DNA from: Chitinophaga sp. 180180018-3
GTDB lineage: Bacteria; Bacteroidota; Bacteroidia; Chitinophagales; Chitinophagaceae
Length of the DNA stretch: 64,000 bases
Assembly (NCBI RefSeq): GCF_037893185.1
Contig: NZ_CP140772.1
Location: forward strand, 6,634,001-6,698,000
Direction of reading: 5' to 3'
Part shown: positions 52,022 to 62,210 of the stretch, one piece after another
Position numbering within the stretch: the first letter of the stretch is position 1
Layout of the letters: each line of letters opens with the position of its first letter
Program-made: the position numbers and the translations under genes
The notes under the pieces: model-generated
What the model was told of the DNA's origin: nothing
Databases searched by the model: none
What the model saw: only the letters and a program-made list of their open reading frames with translations

Positions 52022-53977
52022 TTAGCCGGCTGGTTTCATTTTTAAAAACAACACGCCGTGAGAGGGCACCTGGGATGAATAGCTATTGTTAGCTACCCCT
52101 TCCTCCCTTTGCAGCCATAGATTCCGTATTTTCTGCGGGCCCTTTATAGCCAGCTGATTCCATTGAACAGTCAACTCCTGCCTGTTATCCGACAGATTAA
52201 ACAACCCTACAGCGATAGCACCATCGCTTAATTGCTTAGCCCAGATTTCAATTTTCTTATCCCTGTCAGCAACAATCCTTTTCCCCTGTATACCAGCAGG
52301 ATCCTGATCTACAGCAATCACTTCATTATTCGTTAGCAGGCGTAATGTGAAGGAGTCTACCTGCTTTAAATCGCATCCGATCAATAACGGCGCTGCCAAT
52401 ATGCTCCAGAGTGTAACATGGGTATACTGTTCGTCAGGCGACAGGTTGGTAGCATGAATATCCTTTCCCCAGCCTACTTTTCCCACCACCAGCATATCAG
52501 GATCGTTCCAGCTTCCGGGCCTGGCATATGGTTGCCATTTATCCTGCAGGAATCCGATCGTGGTCATACTGCACCACGAGTCATGAATATCGCCGGTGGT
52601 ACGCCTGGCATTGGTCAAACGGCTCCAGTCTTCCGCCAGCTCAAATGGAGCCGCATTGGAGATGCTGTACACAATATCCCTTCCTGACTGACGCAGCAGG
52701 TACGTGAGCTCTGCCGTGTGTGCAATATCATTGGTCACCCAATCATATTTCACGTAATCAAAACCCCATTCCGCCCATTGCTCCACATCATTTTTCACAA
52801 AAGAGAAGACACCATACCTGCGGGATGGATTCATCACTTTTCCATCGCGGGTATCAGCTCCTCCGCCAATAAAACCGGCATAGGTTTGTACCCAGGGCGA
52901 CGAGTAAATACCAATCCTGATTCCCTTGCTGTGCACATAATCTACCAATGCCTTCATATCAGGGAAGTTGGCATTTGGCATAATGGCATTGAACTTTCCC
53001 CCTCGCTGCCCCTGCCACCCATCGTCAATATTAATATAGGCATATCCGTAATTGATCAATCCAAGATCCACCATGGCATCCGCCATCTCTCTTATCTTCC
53101 TGTCATTAATGTCGGCACCAAACACATTCCAGCTGTTCCATCCCATCGGTGGCGTAAGTGCGACTTTCTCACCAATGGTTATCACCAGTTCTTTCGTATC
53201 AGTTCCATAGCTGTTTTGCGCGGTAACCACCACCTTATATGTTCCGTTCTTCCCGGGTTGTCCTGTGATAATGCCGGTTTTGCTGTCTATGGCTAGTCCT
53301 TCAGGCAAGCCGATGGCCTTTATGGTAACAGGCCGTTCGCCGGATACCGGAACGGTGAACAGGAAAGGATTTCCAGCACGGGCGCCATAAACGTACGGTG
53401 CATTGATGACAGGATTTTTTGACGGAGCGGGTGTTGTTATATAGGCTTTCTCTCTTACCCGCTTTATTGAAACCGGATCAGTGCCTGCTACATCAAAACA
53501 GGCTTCTACCCAATCGGCGCGGTCTCCCACGGTGCCGTCGCCGGTGTGATCTACAGATAAAATCAGTGACCGGATGCCCTTTGTGGATACAGCCACCTGT
53601 TTGGCCTTTTCTTTTGCATGCATGATACCGCTCCTCCAGAGGATACGGCCATCTCCTATAACAATAAATTCGGCGCTGGCCTGTTTGGCTTCATATTCCG
53701 GCGGGGAGTCGTCGAGGCCTGCACGGGCTTTGAATGAAATGGTTTTTCCGTCGAGTGCAATCCTGAATACACTTTCAGCATGTGTGCCCACCCCTCTGTC
53801 GAATCGCTCCCCTGCAATCAACAGGGGAGTTCTCCACATCGACTGGTTAGCCATAGCTTTCCCTGCCGACTGATCTACATTAGATAAATCCAGCTGATCC
53901 AGCCATACCACATGAGTGGCAGGTTTATAACCCGAAAAGAGGGTAGCCAGCAGGATGGCCACTATCATCGTACGCAT
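52022..53977 (-). CDS. GH27 alpha-galactosidase with NPCBM and Ig-like domains
   Basis: This 651-residue exported glycosidase starts with a weak signal peptide (MRTMIVAILLATLFSGY). An NPCBM carbohydrate-binding domain spans about 22-165, with the AGERFDRGVGTHAESVF segment. A putative Ig-like (He_PIG) module spans about 190-268. The GH27 catalytic barrel is at about 272-545: PPMGWNSWNVF, YAYINIDDGWQG, the nucleophile Asp412 in FDYVKYDWV and the acid/base Asp463 in TGDIHDSW. A C-terminal beta-sandwich completes the protein. It hydrolyses terminal alpha-linked galactose. It lies between the SusD and GH105 genes with 1-bp gaps on each side, so the three are translated from one message. Confidence 0.94.
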   Translation of the reverse strand: MRTMIVAILLATLFSGYKPATHVVWLDQLDLSNVDQSAGKAMANQSMWRTPLLIAGERFDRGVGTHAESVFRIALDGKTISFKARAGLDDSPPEYEAKQASAEFIVIGDGRILWRSGIMHAKEKAKQVAVSTKGIRSLILSVDHTGDGTVGDRADWVEACFDVAGTDPVSIKRVREKAYITTPAPSKNPVINAPYVYGARAGNPFLFTVPVSGERPVTIKAIGLPEGLAIDSKTGIITGQPGKNGTYKVVVTAQNSYGTDTKELVITIGEKVALTPPMGWNSWNVFGADINDRKIREMADAMVDLGLINYGYAYINIDDGWQGQRGGKFNAIMPNANFPDMKALVDYVHSKGIRIGIYSSPWVQTYAGFIGGGADTRDGKVMNPSRRYGVFSFVKNDVEQWAEWGFDYVKYDWVTNDIAHTAELTYLLRQSGRDIVYSISNAAPFELAEDWSRLTNARRTTGDIHDSWCSMTTIGFLQDKWQPYARPGSWNDPDMLVVGKVGWGKDIHATNLSPDEQYTHVTLWSILAAPLLIGCDLKQVDSFTLRLLTNNEVIAVDQDPAGIQGKRIVADRDKKIEIWAKQLSDGAIAVGLFNLSDNRQELTVQWNQLAIKGPQKIRNLWLQREEGVANNSYSSQVPSHGVLFLKMKPAG

Positions 53978-53978
53978 A

Positions 53979-55862
53979 CTAATAGCCTTTATTCTGAACG
54001 CAATTGATATTCCTGTCTAATTCTGTCTGATAAATCGGAAGCGCATACTGGTTGTCTGTATTCCAGGTGATAGCACCGGCCCTGCTTTTCTCATATACTT
54101 TGGCTTCGTTAGCTCCCAGGGCCCATCTTCTTACATTGAACCACCATTTTGCTTCCCCGAATGTTTCGGCCCACATTTCATAATACAGGGCATTTAAAGC
54201 CAGCTGGTCCTGGAAAGCAGCGTCGGTACCATTGGGATGGAGTGCCGCTTTGGTGATCTTTGAACTGGAAGCAATAATTGTATAATCTACATTGGATTGA
54301 CCCGGAAAATCCCAGGCCCTGCGGTGTACCCTGTTAAGGTAATCTAACGCCTGAGGATCATTATTATTGCCGCTCAATTTCCAATAACATTCTGCCAGGT
54401 TCAGGTAAACTTCAGGCAAACGGGTAAAATAAAAATCTGCGCCATGCATTCGAGGATTCTGACTTGCCTGCACATCATACAAATTGAATTTCCGGAGGCT
54501 CCATCCATGTTTGATAACACCTGCACTCTGCGGTGTGTTCAGTTGATATTCTGTTTCGGTGCCTGCACCATAGGGCAAGACAGCCACTTTCGCGGTATTG
54601 TTCATAACAGAATCTACCCAGGGCTGATAAGCACACACCCATAAACGTGGATCAGGATCTACGGCATAGCGCTTCAGCGTTTTCATATGCATACATGAAT
54701 CAACATAGGAAGCTTCCACAGTACGGCCAGGAGTACCCAGGTTTTTCATCACAGGATAATAATTCTGCGGAAATCCAAAACGACCAAGATTCCGGTCGTG
54801 CATAAACATATTGCCGTAACCCGGAGTTGCTCCGCCAGGCGCACCATTGTCGTAAAACGGCGTAAAAATCAGGCTCACTGCGGAAGCTGTCGATGGTCCT
54901 GCCATTGCATTATCGCCGGATCTGACGATCGTAATCTGATGCAACGCTTCTGTATTGTTATTTTCTGTGTAAGCATATTGAGGATTACCATTCCACATAT
55001 TGTAATAATCCGGAAAACTCATTAACGATTTTCCCGCATGCTGCACAATATCCAGGAATATATCGCGGGCTTCGGCCCAACGTTCTTCGTACATCAGGGC
55101 TCGCCCCAGTAAGGCTTCAGCAGCATAATAATCAATACGGCCTTTATCGGCACCTGCCCAGGTTTTCTTAGTACCTGAAGGATCTGTTAAAAGTGCTGTC
55201 GAGTTTTTCAGATCAGCGATGATATAATCCCAGCATTGCTTTACAGTGCTACGCCGGCGCATTTCATCCAGCCGGTCGCCAATCCTGATGTCTGAGGTGA
55301 ACAGAATAACGCCGGGGTTTTGATTGTCCCCATTTCCTTTCACCACTACCTCCTGTGCATATAAGTTCATCAGGAAGAAGTAATGCCATGCGCGCAGATA
55401 ATATGCTTCTCCCAGTTTGTATCTTAATGCCAGCGTATCGGCGGCCGACAAACTACTGCCCTTCCTTTGCCTGAAGTTGGGAACAATCTGGTCGATAAAT
55501 GTTCTGGCCTGTTGTACACCTCTGTACAATCCGCGCCACTGAGCGCCGGCATAACCATTTGCTGCATTTATATGAAGCGTCTGTAATTCGTTCCAGTCGC
55601 TGGTTCCCAGCCAGGCCACATCTCCCGTATGATCTATATTATAAAAGAACCTTCCCAGGTTGGTAAAGCCAAACAGCTCAACGCTGTGGACATTGGCGTA
55701 GGGAGAATTAAGAAAGTAATCTACCTGGGCCATCGTCTCCGGAAAGATATCAGGATTTAATACGTTGTTTGGCTTGGATTCATCTACAAAATTCTTCTTA
55801 CATCCCAGCAGCGATATACTTAAACCAAGGATGAAGGAAAGCTTTATTATGTTGAGTTTCAT
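53979..55862 (-). CDS. SusD/RagB family surface glycan-binding lipoprotein
   Basis: This 627-residue lipoprotein has the lipobox LLGC (Cys21). The N-terminal KNFVDESKPNNVLNPDIFPETMAQVDYFLNSPYA and the tetratricopeptide-like helices (GEAYYLRAWHYFFLMNLYAQEVVV, a conserved SusD segment) are typical. The C-terminal half has FTRLPEVYLNLAECYWKLSGNNND and ends NRNINCVQNKGY, usual for RagB/SusD. It should cover the SusC barrel encoded upstream. It is longer than the SusD-like protein at 13.2-14.6 kb and belongs to the classical family. Confidence 0.95.
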   Translation of the reverse strand: MKLNIIKLSFILGLSISLLGCKKNFVDESKPNNVLNPDIFPETMAQVDYFLNSPYANVHSVELFGFTNLGRFFYNIDHTGDVAWLGTSDWNELQTLHINAANGYAGAQWRGLYRGVQQARTFIDQIVPNFRQRKGSSLSAADTLALRYKLGEAYYLRAWHYFFLMNLYAQEVVVKGNGDNQNPGVILFTSDIRIGDRLDEMRRRSTVKQCWDYIIADLKNSTALLTDPSGTKKTWAGADKGRIDYYAAEALLGRALMYEERWAEARDIFLDIVQHAGKSLMSFPDYYNMWNGNPQYAYTENNNTEALHQITIVRSGDNAMAGPSTASAVSLIFTPFYDNGAPGGATPGYGNMFMHDRNLGRFGFPQNYYPVMKNLGTPGRTVEASYVDSCMHMKTLKRYAVDPDPRLWVCAYQPWVDSVMNNTAKVAVLPYGAGTETEYQLNTPQSAGVIKHGWSLRKFNLYDVQASQNPRMHGADFYFTRLPEVYLNLAECYWKLSGNNNDPQALDYLNRVHRRAWDFPGQSNVDYTIIASSSKITKAALHPNGTDAAFQDQLALNALYYEMWAETFGEAKWWFNVRRWALGANEAKVYEKSRAGAITWNTDNQYALPIYQTELDRNINCVQNKGY

Positions 55863-55892
55863 TAATCGTAATTTTTTGCTTAAAAGAATGGA

Positions 55893-58800
55893 TTAGAATC
55901 CGAATTCAATGCCGAATGAATGAATCCTGGTTTTAGGATATACTTCTGCTGAAATAATCCCCTGTGCAAGTGCACCTGAATTGGCGCCGGCAAAACCAAC
56001 TTCAGGATCTACATTCTTTACTTTCGTTATCAAAAATAAATTCTGACCACTGTAATAAACCCTGAGCTGCCTTATTTTCAGGCGGTTTAACATCTTTTCA
56101 GGCAGGTTGTAACCAATCTGTAAATTCTGCAGTCGCAGGAAGGATCCTTTCTGTATGTGATAGTCGGAGATTCGCTTATAGTTTCCATTGGGATCATACT
56201 GAAACGCATTATTACTCAGGTATCCCCATCTGGGTTGCCCGGTAAGGCCATTACCATACATGAAGGAACTGTTGAATACCTTTGATGTTGTGTTGAAGTC
56301 GTTATAAATACTATTATAGTATCCACTCATACCATTGTAAACATCGTTGCCATACACACCATTGAAGAAGCACGCCAGGTCAAAATTCCGGTAAGTAAGA
56401 CCGATATTAAATCCGTAGGTCATTTTCGGCAACGGATTACCAATGATAGTTCTGTCTTTATCATTGATCACCCCATCTCCATTCAGATCTTCATACCAAA
56501 TATCACCGGGCCCTGATCCGGCTACATTCCAATAGGCATTACCACCTGCCTGTGCTTTGGCATTCAGTTCATCCATTGTTTTCTGGTCCGGTATCAGGCC
56601 TTTTGTTTTAAATCCATAGAACTGGGAAATGGGTGAATTCAGCTGTGTACGGGTAACGATACCAGACCAGTATTCCCCTGCGGAACCGGCGTCTATAGGC
56701 AAACTTTCTCCGCCGAATGACAATATTTTATTGCGATTGAAGGCAACATTAAATCCAACATTTACACCGAGCTTTCCAAAATTTTCCTGGTAGCTGGCGG
56801 TGAATTCCAGTCCTTTGTTTCTCATTTTTCCCAGATTCATATCCAGCACATAGGAGTCTGAAGAAGAGTGCCCGTTGCTCATGCCGGTGCTGGGGGGCAG
56901 GCTGCGCTGATACAGCATGTCTTTGGTATCCCGGATGTAATAATCCACCGTCAGGTTCAATTTATTATTAAGCAGGCCAACGTCTACGCCCACATTGGAG
57001 GTGGTAACGGTTTCCCAGTGAATGTTGGGATTGGCTACACGCCCTACTCCCCAACCGCTCACAGCGCCGGTTCCGGGTAACTCATTGAATTGGGTTTTGT
57101 CGTAGTTGGCGAGTGATGGAATATAAACATAACTGCCTACGCCGTCGTTACCCAAACTTCCATATGAAACTCTCAGTTTAAGATCTGATAAGGCTTTGAA
57201 CCTGTTCTTCAGAAATCCTTCTTCGGTCAGTCTCCAGCCCGCTGCTGCAGAGGGGAAATTTCCTTTCCGGTAATTTGGTCCAAAACGGTCGCTTATATCC
57301 TGGCGAAGGTTGGCTTCCAGAAAATATTTATTCTTATAGGCATAGTTAATCTTTCCAAAATAGCTGAGCATACGTGAAATGCCATAATCCATCTCAGACG
57401 AGCGTCCGCTGGTATTGCCGGGTACATTGCTCAACGCGGAGGATTCAGCAAAGCCCACCGGAAAGGCATCAGAAATAACCGGTACAGAATAGGCAGAATT
57501 AACGGCATAGATCGATCCGGCTAATGTATCTGAAGATGATTTTCTTCCTTCCATCCCAGCCAGCAATTTAAACTCATGGTCACCGATCTTTTTGTCGTAC
57601 GATGCAACGATGTTCCCTACATAAGCCATTATTAAGCTGCTTTGCTTCCGTAGATTATCCTGCGGCTGATTAGATTGGCCTGATACATACCACTTCGCCT
57701 CAAATTGACGGGCCATGGTGGTTACGAAGTCACCTCCGCCGGTAGCGCGTACATGCAGACCCGTGATCGGTTCAACATCTATGTACATATTACCCTCCGC
57801 TTCCAGTGAATTGTATCTTCTGTTGGTGGTATTCACATAGGCGGCCCAGTTACCTCCGTTGTAATTACCGGCTGATGGCAGTCCTCCCCAGGAGCCATCG
57901 TCATTCTTTGGCCGCATCATCGGAGAAGATCGGAAAGGCAACGCATAGGCATTTGCCTGGTTACCGGTTATCACCGGCGGGTTATCGGCATATGAATACA
58001 GGTTCAGCCTTTCGCCCACCTTTATTTTCTTACCCAGGTCGTAATCGCTGTTGACCCGTAAGCTGTATCGCTCCGACCAGGAATTAATCACAATACCATC
58101 CGCACGCCTGTAGCCGGCAGAGATATAATAGTTCTGCTTAGGGCCGCCGCCGCTGAGTGAAACGTTATAGTTCTGTTCCTTTCCGGTACGATACAAATAA
58201 TCGACCCAGTTGGTATTTACTGATTCATCCCAATTGGTAGCTGATGGAACAATGGCTGCCCAGGCTTTTTTATAATCTTTTGTTCCTAATAATTTAGGGA
58301 GATAGGTACCTTGACTGAACCCCTGATTCAACGAAATATCCACATTCATTCTTTCTTTCCGGGAACCTTTCCTGGTGGTAACAAGAATCACCCCACCTGC
58401 AGCACGGGCTCCATAGATAGCGGCAGAGGAGGCATCGCGGAGCACCTGAATATTTTCAATATCCCGCGGATTCAAATTAAAACCGGTATTACCAATGGCG
58501 GGTACGCCATCAACAACATACAGTGGCGACATACCGCGGATATTTCCCACTCCCCGGATTACAATAGCTCCGGTTGACCGCGGATCACCACTGGCGTTGG
58601 TTACCTGCACACCGGCTGCGCGCCCCTGTAGCATGTTACCAATACCGGTAACCGCCATTTTAGAGATGTCCTTTGTGTTGATGGATGACACCGCACCTAA
58701 GAGGTTGGCCTTTTTCTGCGCGCTATACCCGATCACCACTACATCCTGCAGCTGCTTTGATGAGGAGGTTAATACTATCCTGAGCGCAGCACTGCCCTTC

Positions 58801-59069
58801 CCAACGGCAACATTATAATCTGTAAATCCTACGCTGCGGATGGTCAGGCTGGATGGAGACCTGGTTAGTTTAATGGAAAACTGTCCACTGGCGTCGGTGG
58901 CTACTCCGTTTGTGGTGCCATCTTCAATTACCGTGGCGCCAGGAACTGGTTCGCTTTGCTCGGAAACAACCATTCCTTTTACGACAATGGTTTGTGCCCC
59001 GGACTCCTGCGCCCTGGCAAAAAGTGCCAACAGGAGCAATACAATACTAAAGAATGAGTGCAGTTTCAT
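55893..59069 (-). CDS. SusC/RagA-type TonB-linked outer-membrane transporter
   Basis: This transporter has 1058 residues from the ATG at 59069, where a clean signal peptide begins (MKLHSFFSIVLLLLALFARAQ). In-frame ATGs at 59135 and 59162 would add 22 or 31 residues; 59135 also falls downstream of the predicted transcription start and cannot be excluded. A carboxypeptidase-regulatory-like domain (about 30-110) and TonB-box-like segment (QLQDVVVIGYSAQKKANLLG) are followed by the plug with the SusC signature (MSPLYVVDGVPAIGNTG). The barrel ends with terminal TRIHSFGIEFGF. It heads the operon with SusD, GH27 and GH105, so the likely cargo is a galactose-containing, uronic-acid-terminated oligosaccharide. 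Confidence 0.96.
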   Translation of the reverse strand: MKLHSFFSIVLLLLALFARAQESGAQTIVVKGMVVSEQSEPVPGATVIEDGTTNGVATDASGQFSIKLTRSPSSLTIRSVGFTDYNVAVGKGSAALRIVLTSSSKQLQDVVVIGYSAQKKANLLGAVSSINTKDISKMAVTGIGNMLQGRAAGVQVTNASGDPRSTGAIVIRGVGNIRGMSPLYVVDGVPAIGNTGFNLNPRDIENIQVLRDASSAAIYGARAAGGVILVTTRKGSRKERMNVDISLNQGFSQGTYLPKLLGTKDYKKAWAAIVPSATNWDESVNTNWVDYLYRTGKEQNYNVSLSGGGPKQNYYISAGYRRADGIVINSWSERYSLRVNSDYDLGKKIKVGERLNLYSYADNPPVITGNQANAYALPFRSSPMMRPKNDDGSWGGLPSAGNYNGGNWAAYVNTTNRRYNSLEAEGNMYIDVEPITGLHVRATGGGDFVTTMARQFEAKWYVSGQSNQPQDNLRKQSSLIMAYVGNIVASYDKKIGDHEFKLLAGMEGRKSSSDTLAGSIYAVNSAYSVPVISDAFPVGFAESSALSNVPGNTSGRSSEMDYGISRMLSYFGKINYAYKNKYFLEANLRQDISDRFGPNYRKGNFPSAAAGWRLTEEGFLKNRFKALSDLKLRVSYGSLGNDGVGSYVYIPSLANYDKTQFNELPGTGAVSGWGVGRVANPNIHWETVTTSNVGVDVGLLNNKLNLTVDYYIRDTKDMLYQRSLPPSTGMSNGHSSSDSYVLDMNLGKMRNKGLEFTASYQENFGKLGVNVGFNVAFNRNKILSFGGESLPIDAGSAGEYWSGIVTRTQLNSPISQFYGFKTKGLIPDQKTMDELNAKAQAGGNAYWNVAGSGPGDIWYEDLNGDGVINDKDRTIIGNPLPKMTYGFNIGLTYRNFDLACFFNGVYGNDVYNGMSGYYNSIYNDFNTTSKVFNSSFMYGNGLTGQPRWGYLSNNAFQYDPNGNYKRISDYHIQKGSFLRLQNLQIGYNLPEKMLNRLKIRQLRVYYSGQNLFLITKVKNVDPEVGFAGANSGALAQGIISAEVYPKTRIHSFGIEFGF

Positions 59070-59176
59070 TTGTGGAAAAGTAATTCCATAAGTGAGTGAC
59101 AGCCGTTTTAAACAGCTCACATTTATGTTTTTCATATACGTAGAAATTGAAACGAACGACACTGAATCGTCGCGGC

Positions 59177-59210
59177 CAAAAATATCACCACGTCATATGC
59201 TAATGCAAAA
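59177..59210 (-). promoter_or_regulatory. Promoter of the polysaccharide utilisation operon
   Basis: On the minus strand TTTTG (complement of 59206-59210) and TATTTTTG (complement of 59177-59184) are separated by 21 bp. This is an exact fit to the Bacteroidota TTTG-N(19-21)-TAnnTTTG promoter. Transcription would start near 59170 and read into the susC gene. Confidence 0.75.
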
Positions 59211-59239
59211 CAAACTGCTCAAAAAACAGGAACAAACTG

Positions 59240-59259
59240 CGATCAAAACACGATCAAAA
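59240..59259. promoter_or_regulatory. Direct repeat CGATCAAAA x2, likely regulator-binding site
   Basis: CGATCAAAA occurs at 59240-59248 and at 59251-59259, an 11-base period equal to one turn of DNA. The pair sits 30-50 bp upstream of the -33 element of the SusC operon promoter, the usual place for an activator. No other copy was noticed nearby. Confidence 0.6.
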
Positions 59260-59565
59260 TTACAACACATTATAATTCAATAAATTATAAATAAACAATA
59301 CATCAGAGGAAGCAACTACTGATGGCCGGAAATTACCTGGTTGAGGGCGTCTGTGAGGATAGATTTTCTGCCGGGTGGTGTCTTTACAAAAAGAAAAAAA
59401 GAGGAGAATAGTTGTTATTTCACGAAGCAGCCAGGATTAATTAATGATATGTTCATTTTAAGATTGCACCCACTACCGTATTTTAATTCCTGTTAGCATG
59501 TATTAAATTCACGACGCAATTCCGGGATAGATTCTCAGACAACATCTAAATAACTACTAAAATAT

Positions 59566-62160
59566 ATGAAGACGGGACAGCATTTTTTTCTAAAGAATAT
59601 TTTGGGCTGCCTTTTATTGGTTGCCCAAAGTATGCAGGCACAGATAATATCAAATAGTCCGGAACCCCGAAAAGACATCAGGAAACCTGTAGATACCACC
59701 TGGAAGCAGTTGCTGGCAGGAGACAAACTGTTACCAAATGGTCAGTTACTGAATCCGGCAGGACAAAGCCTCAATTTAACAAAGGGCGCCAGGGTGTTGA
59801 ACCTGGAATTTGCGCATCAACAGCATCTACTTATTGCAAAAACCAACAGGCGGTTGTCTTTTATTAATGCAAAAGATTTTCAATCACTTGGCGACTTCGA
59901 TTATCTTGATAAGGAATCAGGGTCTATGAATGGCCTGGCAGTAGATGACAATGATTCTACTATTTATTTTACCGGGCTGCAAAAGAATTTATATGTAGGC
60001 AATGTTAGCAGCTCAGGAACATTTACGCTGACGAAGAAAATCAATCTGTCGGCTAATAATAAAAATACCAACCCATTGGGTATTGGATTGTGCCAGAATA
60101 ACATTGCCTTTGTGGCCCTGGCTATCACCAACGAAATTGCGGTTGTGGACCTCTCAAAAGGCAAAGTATTAAGCACTATTCCGGTGGGTGTTTGTCCGTA
60201 TGCAGTCACCATCAGTAAAGATAAAAAGCTGGCGTTTGTGAGCAATTTCGGCGGCCCACACGCTCAAAAAGGAGATAGAACGGAAAAATCGGCCGGAACC
60301 GAGGTCGCGGTGGATGAGCGATCAGTGGCATTGCGCGGCTCTGTTACTGTCATTGATGTGATGTCGAGAAAAAAAATCGCAGAGGTGGCTACCCGCATCC
60401 ATCCCGAATCTATGGTTTTATCGCCCGATGGTAAATTACTTTATGTAACTGATGATAGCGGAGATGGTATTAGCGTGATAGATGTAAAGACCTTAAAAAT
60501 CGTACATACCATTAATACCAAGCCGGATCCGTCTCTCCCCTATGGTAGTCTGACAACTGCACTGGCATTCAGCTCCGACGGAAAAACGCTGCTGGCTGCC
60601 AATGCCGGCAACAATTCCATTGCGCTCATTGACCCGGCACACCCCGGGAAAGCCCCTCATGGCTTTATTGCAGCAGGTGGCTTTCCGGGAACGATAGGCA
60701 TTTCCGGGAATAATTTATTCATCGGAAACGTGACCGCTTTGAAAGGAGAAATCCAAAAAGTGGCGCTTCCCCGCAACCAGGCTGAAACAGACAACTATAC
60801 TGCAGAAGCCAGGAAAGGATTTCATTTTATAGAATTGCTGAGAGCACAGGCCGTGGCCGGTTCAGGCGCTAAGCCTAAACCCATCCCTGATCATCTTGGG
60901 GAACCATCTTCTATAAAACATGTAGTATATATTATTAAAGAGAATAAAAAATTTGACCAGGTGCTGGGTGACTTTGGAAAAGGTAACTGTGATCCCAAAC
61001 TGGTGGAATTTGGAAAAGAGACGACACCCAACACGCACGAACTGGCTAAACAATTTGTGCTGCTGGACAATTACTATTGTAATGGCGTTAATTCGAGCGA
61101 TGGCCACCAGTGGGCTATCCAGGGGATTACTACCCCCTACCACGAAAAAGATTTCTGGAACGGACACTGTGCTTATGATTTCGGAACAGATCCGCTGTCG
61201 TACGCAGGCTGTGGTTTCATCTGGAATCACCTGCTGCGTAAGGGCATTTCATTCCGGAATTTCGGAGAAACAGATCTTGCCGAAATAACCAGGGGAAAAA
61301 CCTGGACTGATGTTTATAACTCCTGGAAAAATAAAAATGATTCTGCCCGGTATCAGTGCTCCTACGCCATGAAAAGCGTGGAAAAGTACAGCGATCTCCG
61401 CTTCCCGGGCTGGAACATGAATATTACAGACCAGGTCAGGGCCGATGCCTTTATCACTGCGTTGAAAGAATATGAAGCAGCAGGTAACCTGCCTGAATTT
61501 ATCATCGTTTATCTGCCTAATGACCACACCAGTGGGTATAGTGAGGAAACACCCACTCCCCGCGCTTATGTTACAGACAATGATTGGGCAACAGGCAGGG
61601 TGGTAGAAGCGCTTTCGAAAAGTTCGTTCTGGAAGGACATGGCCATCTTCATCAATGAAGATGATCCTCAAAGCGGTACCGACCATGTGGATGGGCACCG
61701 TTCCATATGCATGGTAGCAGGGCCTTATGTAAAGCGCGATACCATCATCAGTAATTTCTACAATCAATCATCCGTACTGCATACCATTTGCCGGATATTC
61801 GGCGTACAGCCGATGAACCAATTGGTGGCAACAGCTCCGTTAATGACGGCATGTTTTCAGCAGTCGCCTGATTATACCGCCTATAATTGTCTGACGCCAA
61901 CGATTGCCATTAATGAGATGAATCCACGCAAAGACATGATCAAAAGTAAAACCACCGCCAGGCTGGCACCAGCAACACAGAAAATGGATTTCTCCAAACC
62001 GGATCTTATTGATAAAGATGCTTTGTTATTCAGTGAATATGTATGGTCTACCATACATGGCGACAAACCCTTTCCCAAAGAGTATTTCGGCGCGCATCAA
62101 AAGGGCTTGAAAGCCCTGGGCCTGAAAGTAGACGCTGAAGCGGAGGAAGATAACGACTAA
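59566..62160 (+). CDS. Bifunctional beta-propeller (YncE-like) / phosphoesterase-family protein
   Basis: This 864-residue exported protein has a signal peptide KNILGCLLLVAQSMQA. Residues about 60-410 form a seven-bladed YncE/NHL-type propeller, with blades recognisable from repeats such as ISKDKKLAFVSNFGG, LSPDGKLLYVTDDSGDGISVIDV and FSSDGKTLLAANAGNNSIALID. Residues about 445-800 are a phosphoesterase of the PF04185 type: IKHVVYIIKENKKFDQVLGDFGKG, then NCDPKLVEFGKETTPNTHEL, and YYCNGVNSSDGHQWAIQG. IFINEDDPQSGTDHVDGHRS carries the metal-ligand acids and His. The family includes phospholipase C and acid phosphatases; the actual substrate is unknown. The combination is a standard bacterial architecture. 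Confidence 0.9.
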   Translation: MKTGQHFFLKNILGCLLLVAQSMQAQIISNSPEPRKDIRKPVDTTWKQLLAGDKLLPNGQLLNPAGQSLNLTKGARVLNLEFAHQQHLLIAKTNRRLSFINAKDFQSLGDFDYLDKESGSMNGLAVDDNDSTIYFTGLQKNLYVGNVSSSGTFTLTKKINLSANNKNTNPLGIGLCQNNIAFVALAITNEIAVVDLSKGKVLSTIPVGVCPYAVTISKDKKLAFVSNFGGPHAQKGDRTEKSAGTEVAVDERSVALRGSVTVIDVMSRKKIAEVATRIHPESMVLSPDGKLLYVTDDSGDGISVIDVKTLKIVHTINTKPDPSLPYGSLTTALAFSSDGKTLLAANAGNNSIALIDPAHPGKAPHGFIAAGGFPGTIGISGNNLFIGNVTALKGEIQKVALPRNQAETDNYTAEARKGFHFIELLRAQAVAGSGAKPKPIPDHLGEPSSIKHVVYIIKENKKFDQVLGDFGKGNCDPKLVEFGKETTPNTHELAKQFVLLDNYYCNGVNSSDGHQWAIQGITTPYHEKDFWNGHCAYDFGTDPLSYAGCGFIWNHLLRKGISFRNFGETDLAEITRGKTWTDVYNSWKNKNDSARYQCSYAMKSVEKYSDLRFPGWNMNITDQVRADAFITALKEYEAAGNLPEFIIVYLPNDHTSGYSEETPTPRAYVTDNDWATGRVVEALSKSSFWKDMAIFINEDDPQSGTDHVDGHRSICMVAGPYVKRDTIISNFYNQSSVLHTICRIFGVQPMNQLVATAPLMTACFQQSPDYTAYNCLTPTIAINEMNPRKDMIKSKTTARLAPATQKMDFSKPDLIDKDALLFSEYVWSTIHGDKPFPKEYFGAHQKGLKALGLKVDAEAEEDND

Positions 62161-62168
62161 AAAACTAA

Positions 62169-62209
62169 TGGTATCCCGTCCTGAAAATGTTTTTCAGGAC
62201 GGGATACCA
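62169..62209. terminator. Bidirectional terminator
   Basis: TGGTATCCCGTCCTGAAAA (62169-62187) pairs perfectly with TTTTCAGGACGGGATACCA (62191-62209) with a 3-base loop. It lies between the propeller gene and the convergent small membrane protein gene, whose stop codon (62211-62213) is 1 bp beyond. Confidence 0.96.
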
Positions 62210-62210
62210 C

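Larger units (their letters stand above)
59163..59565. other. Divergent intergenic region between the SusC operon and the propeller/phosphoesterase gene
   Basis: This 400-bp gap contains the susC promoter and the direct repeat described separately. The right half (59300-59565) is AT-rich and should hold the promoter of the plus-strand fusion gene, but I see no exact TAnnTTTG box there. No open frame of interest is present. Confidence 0.7.
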
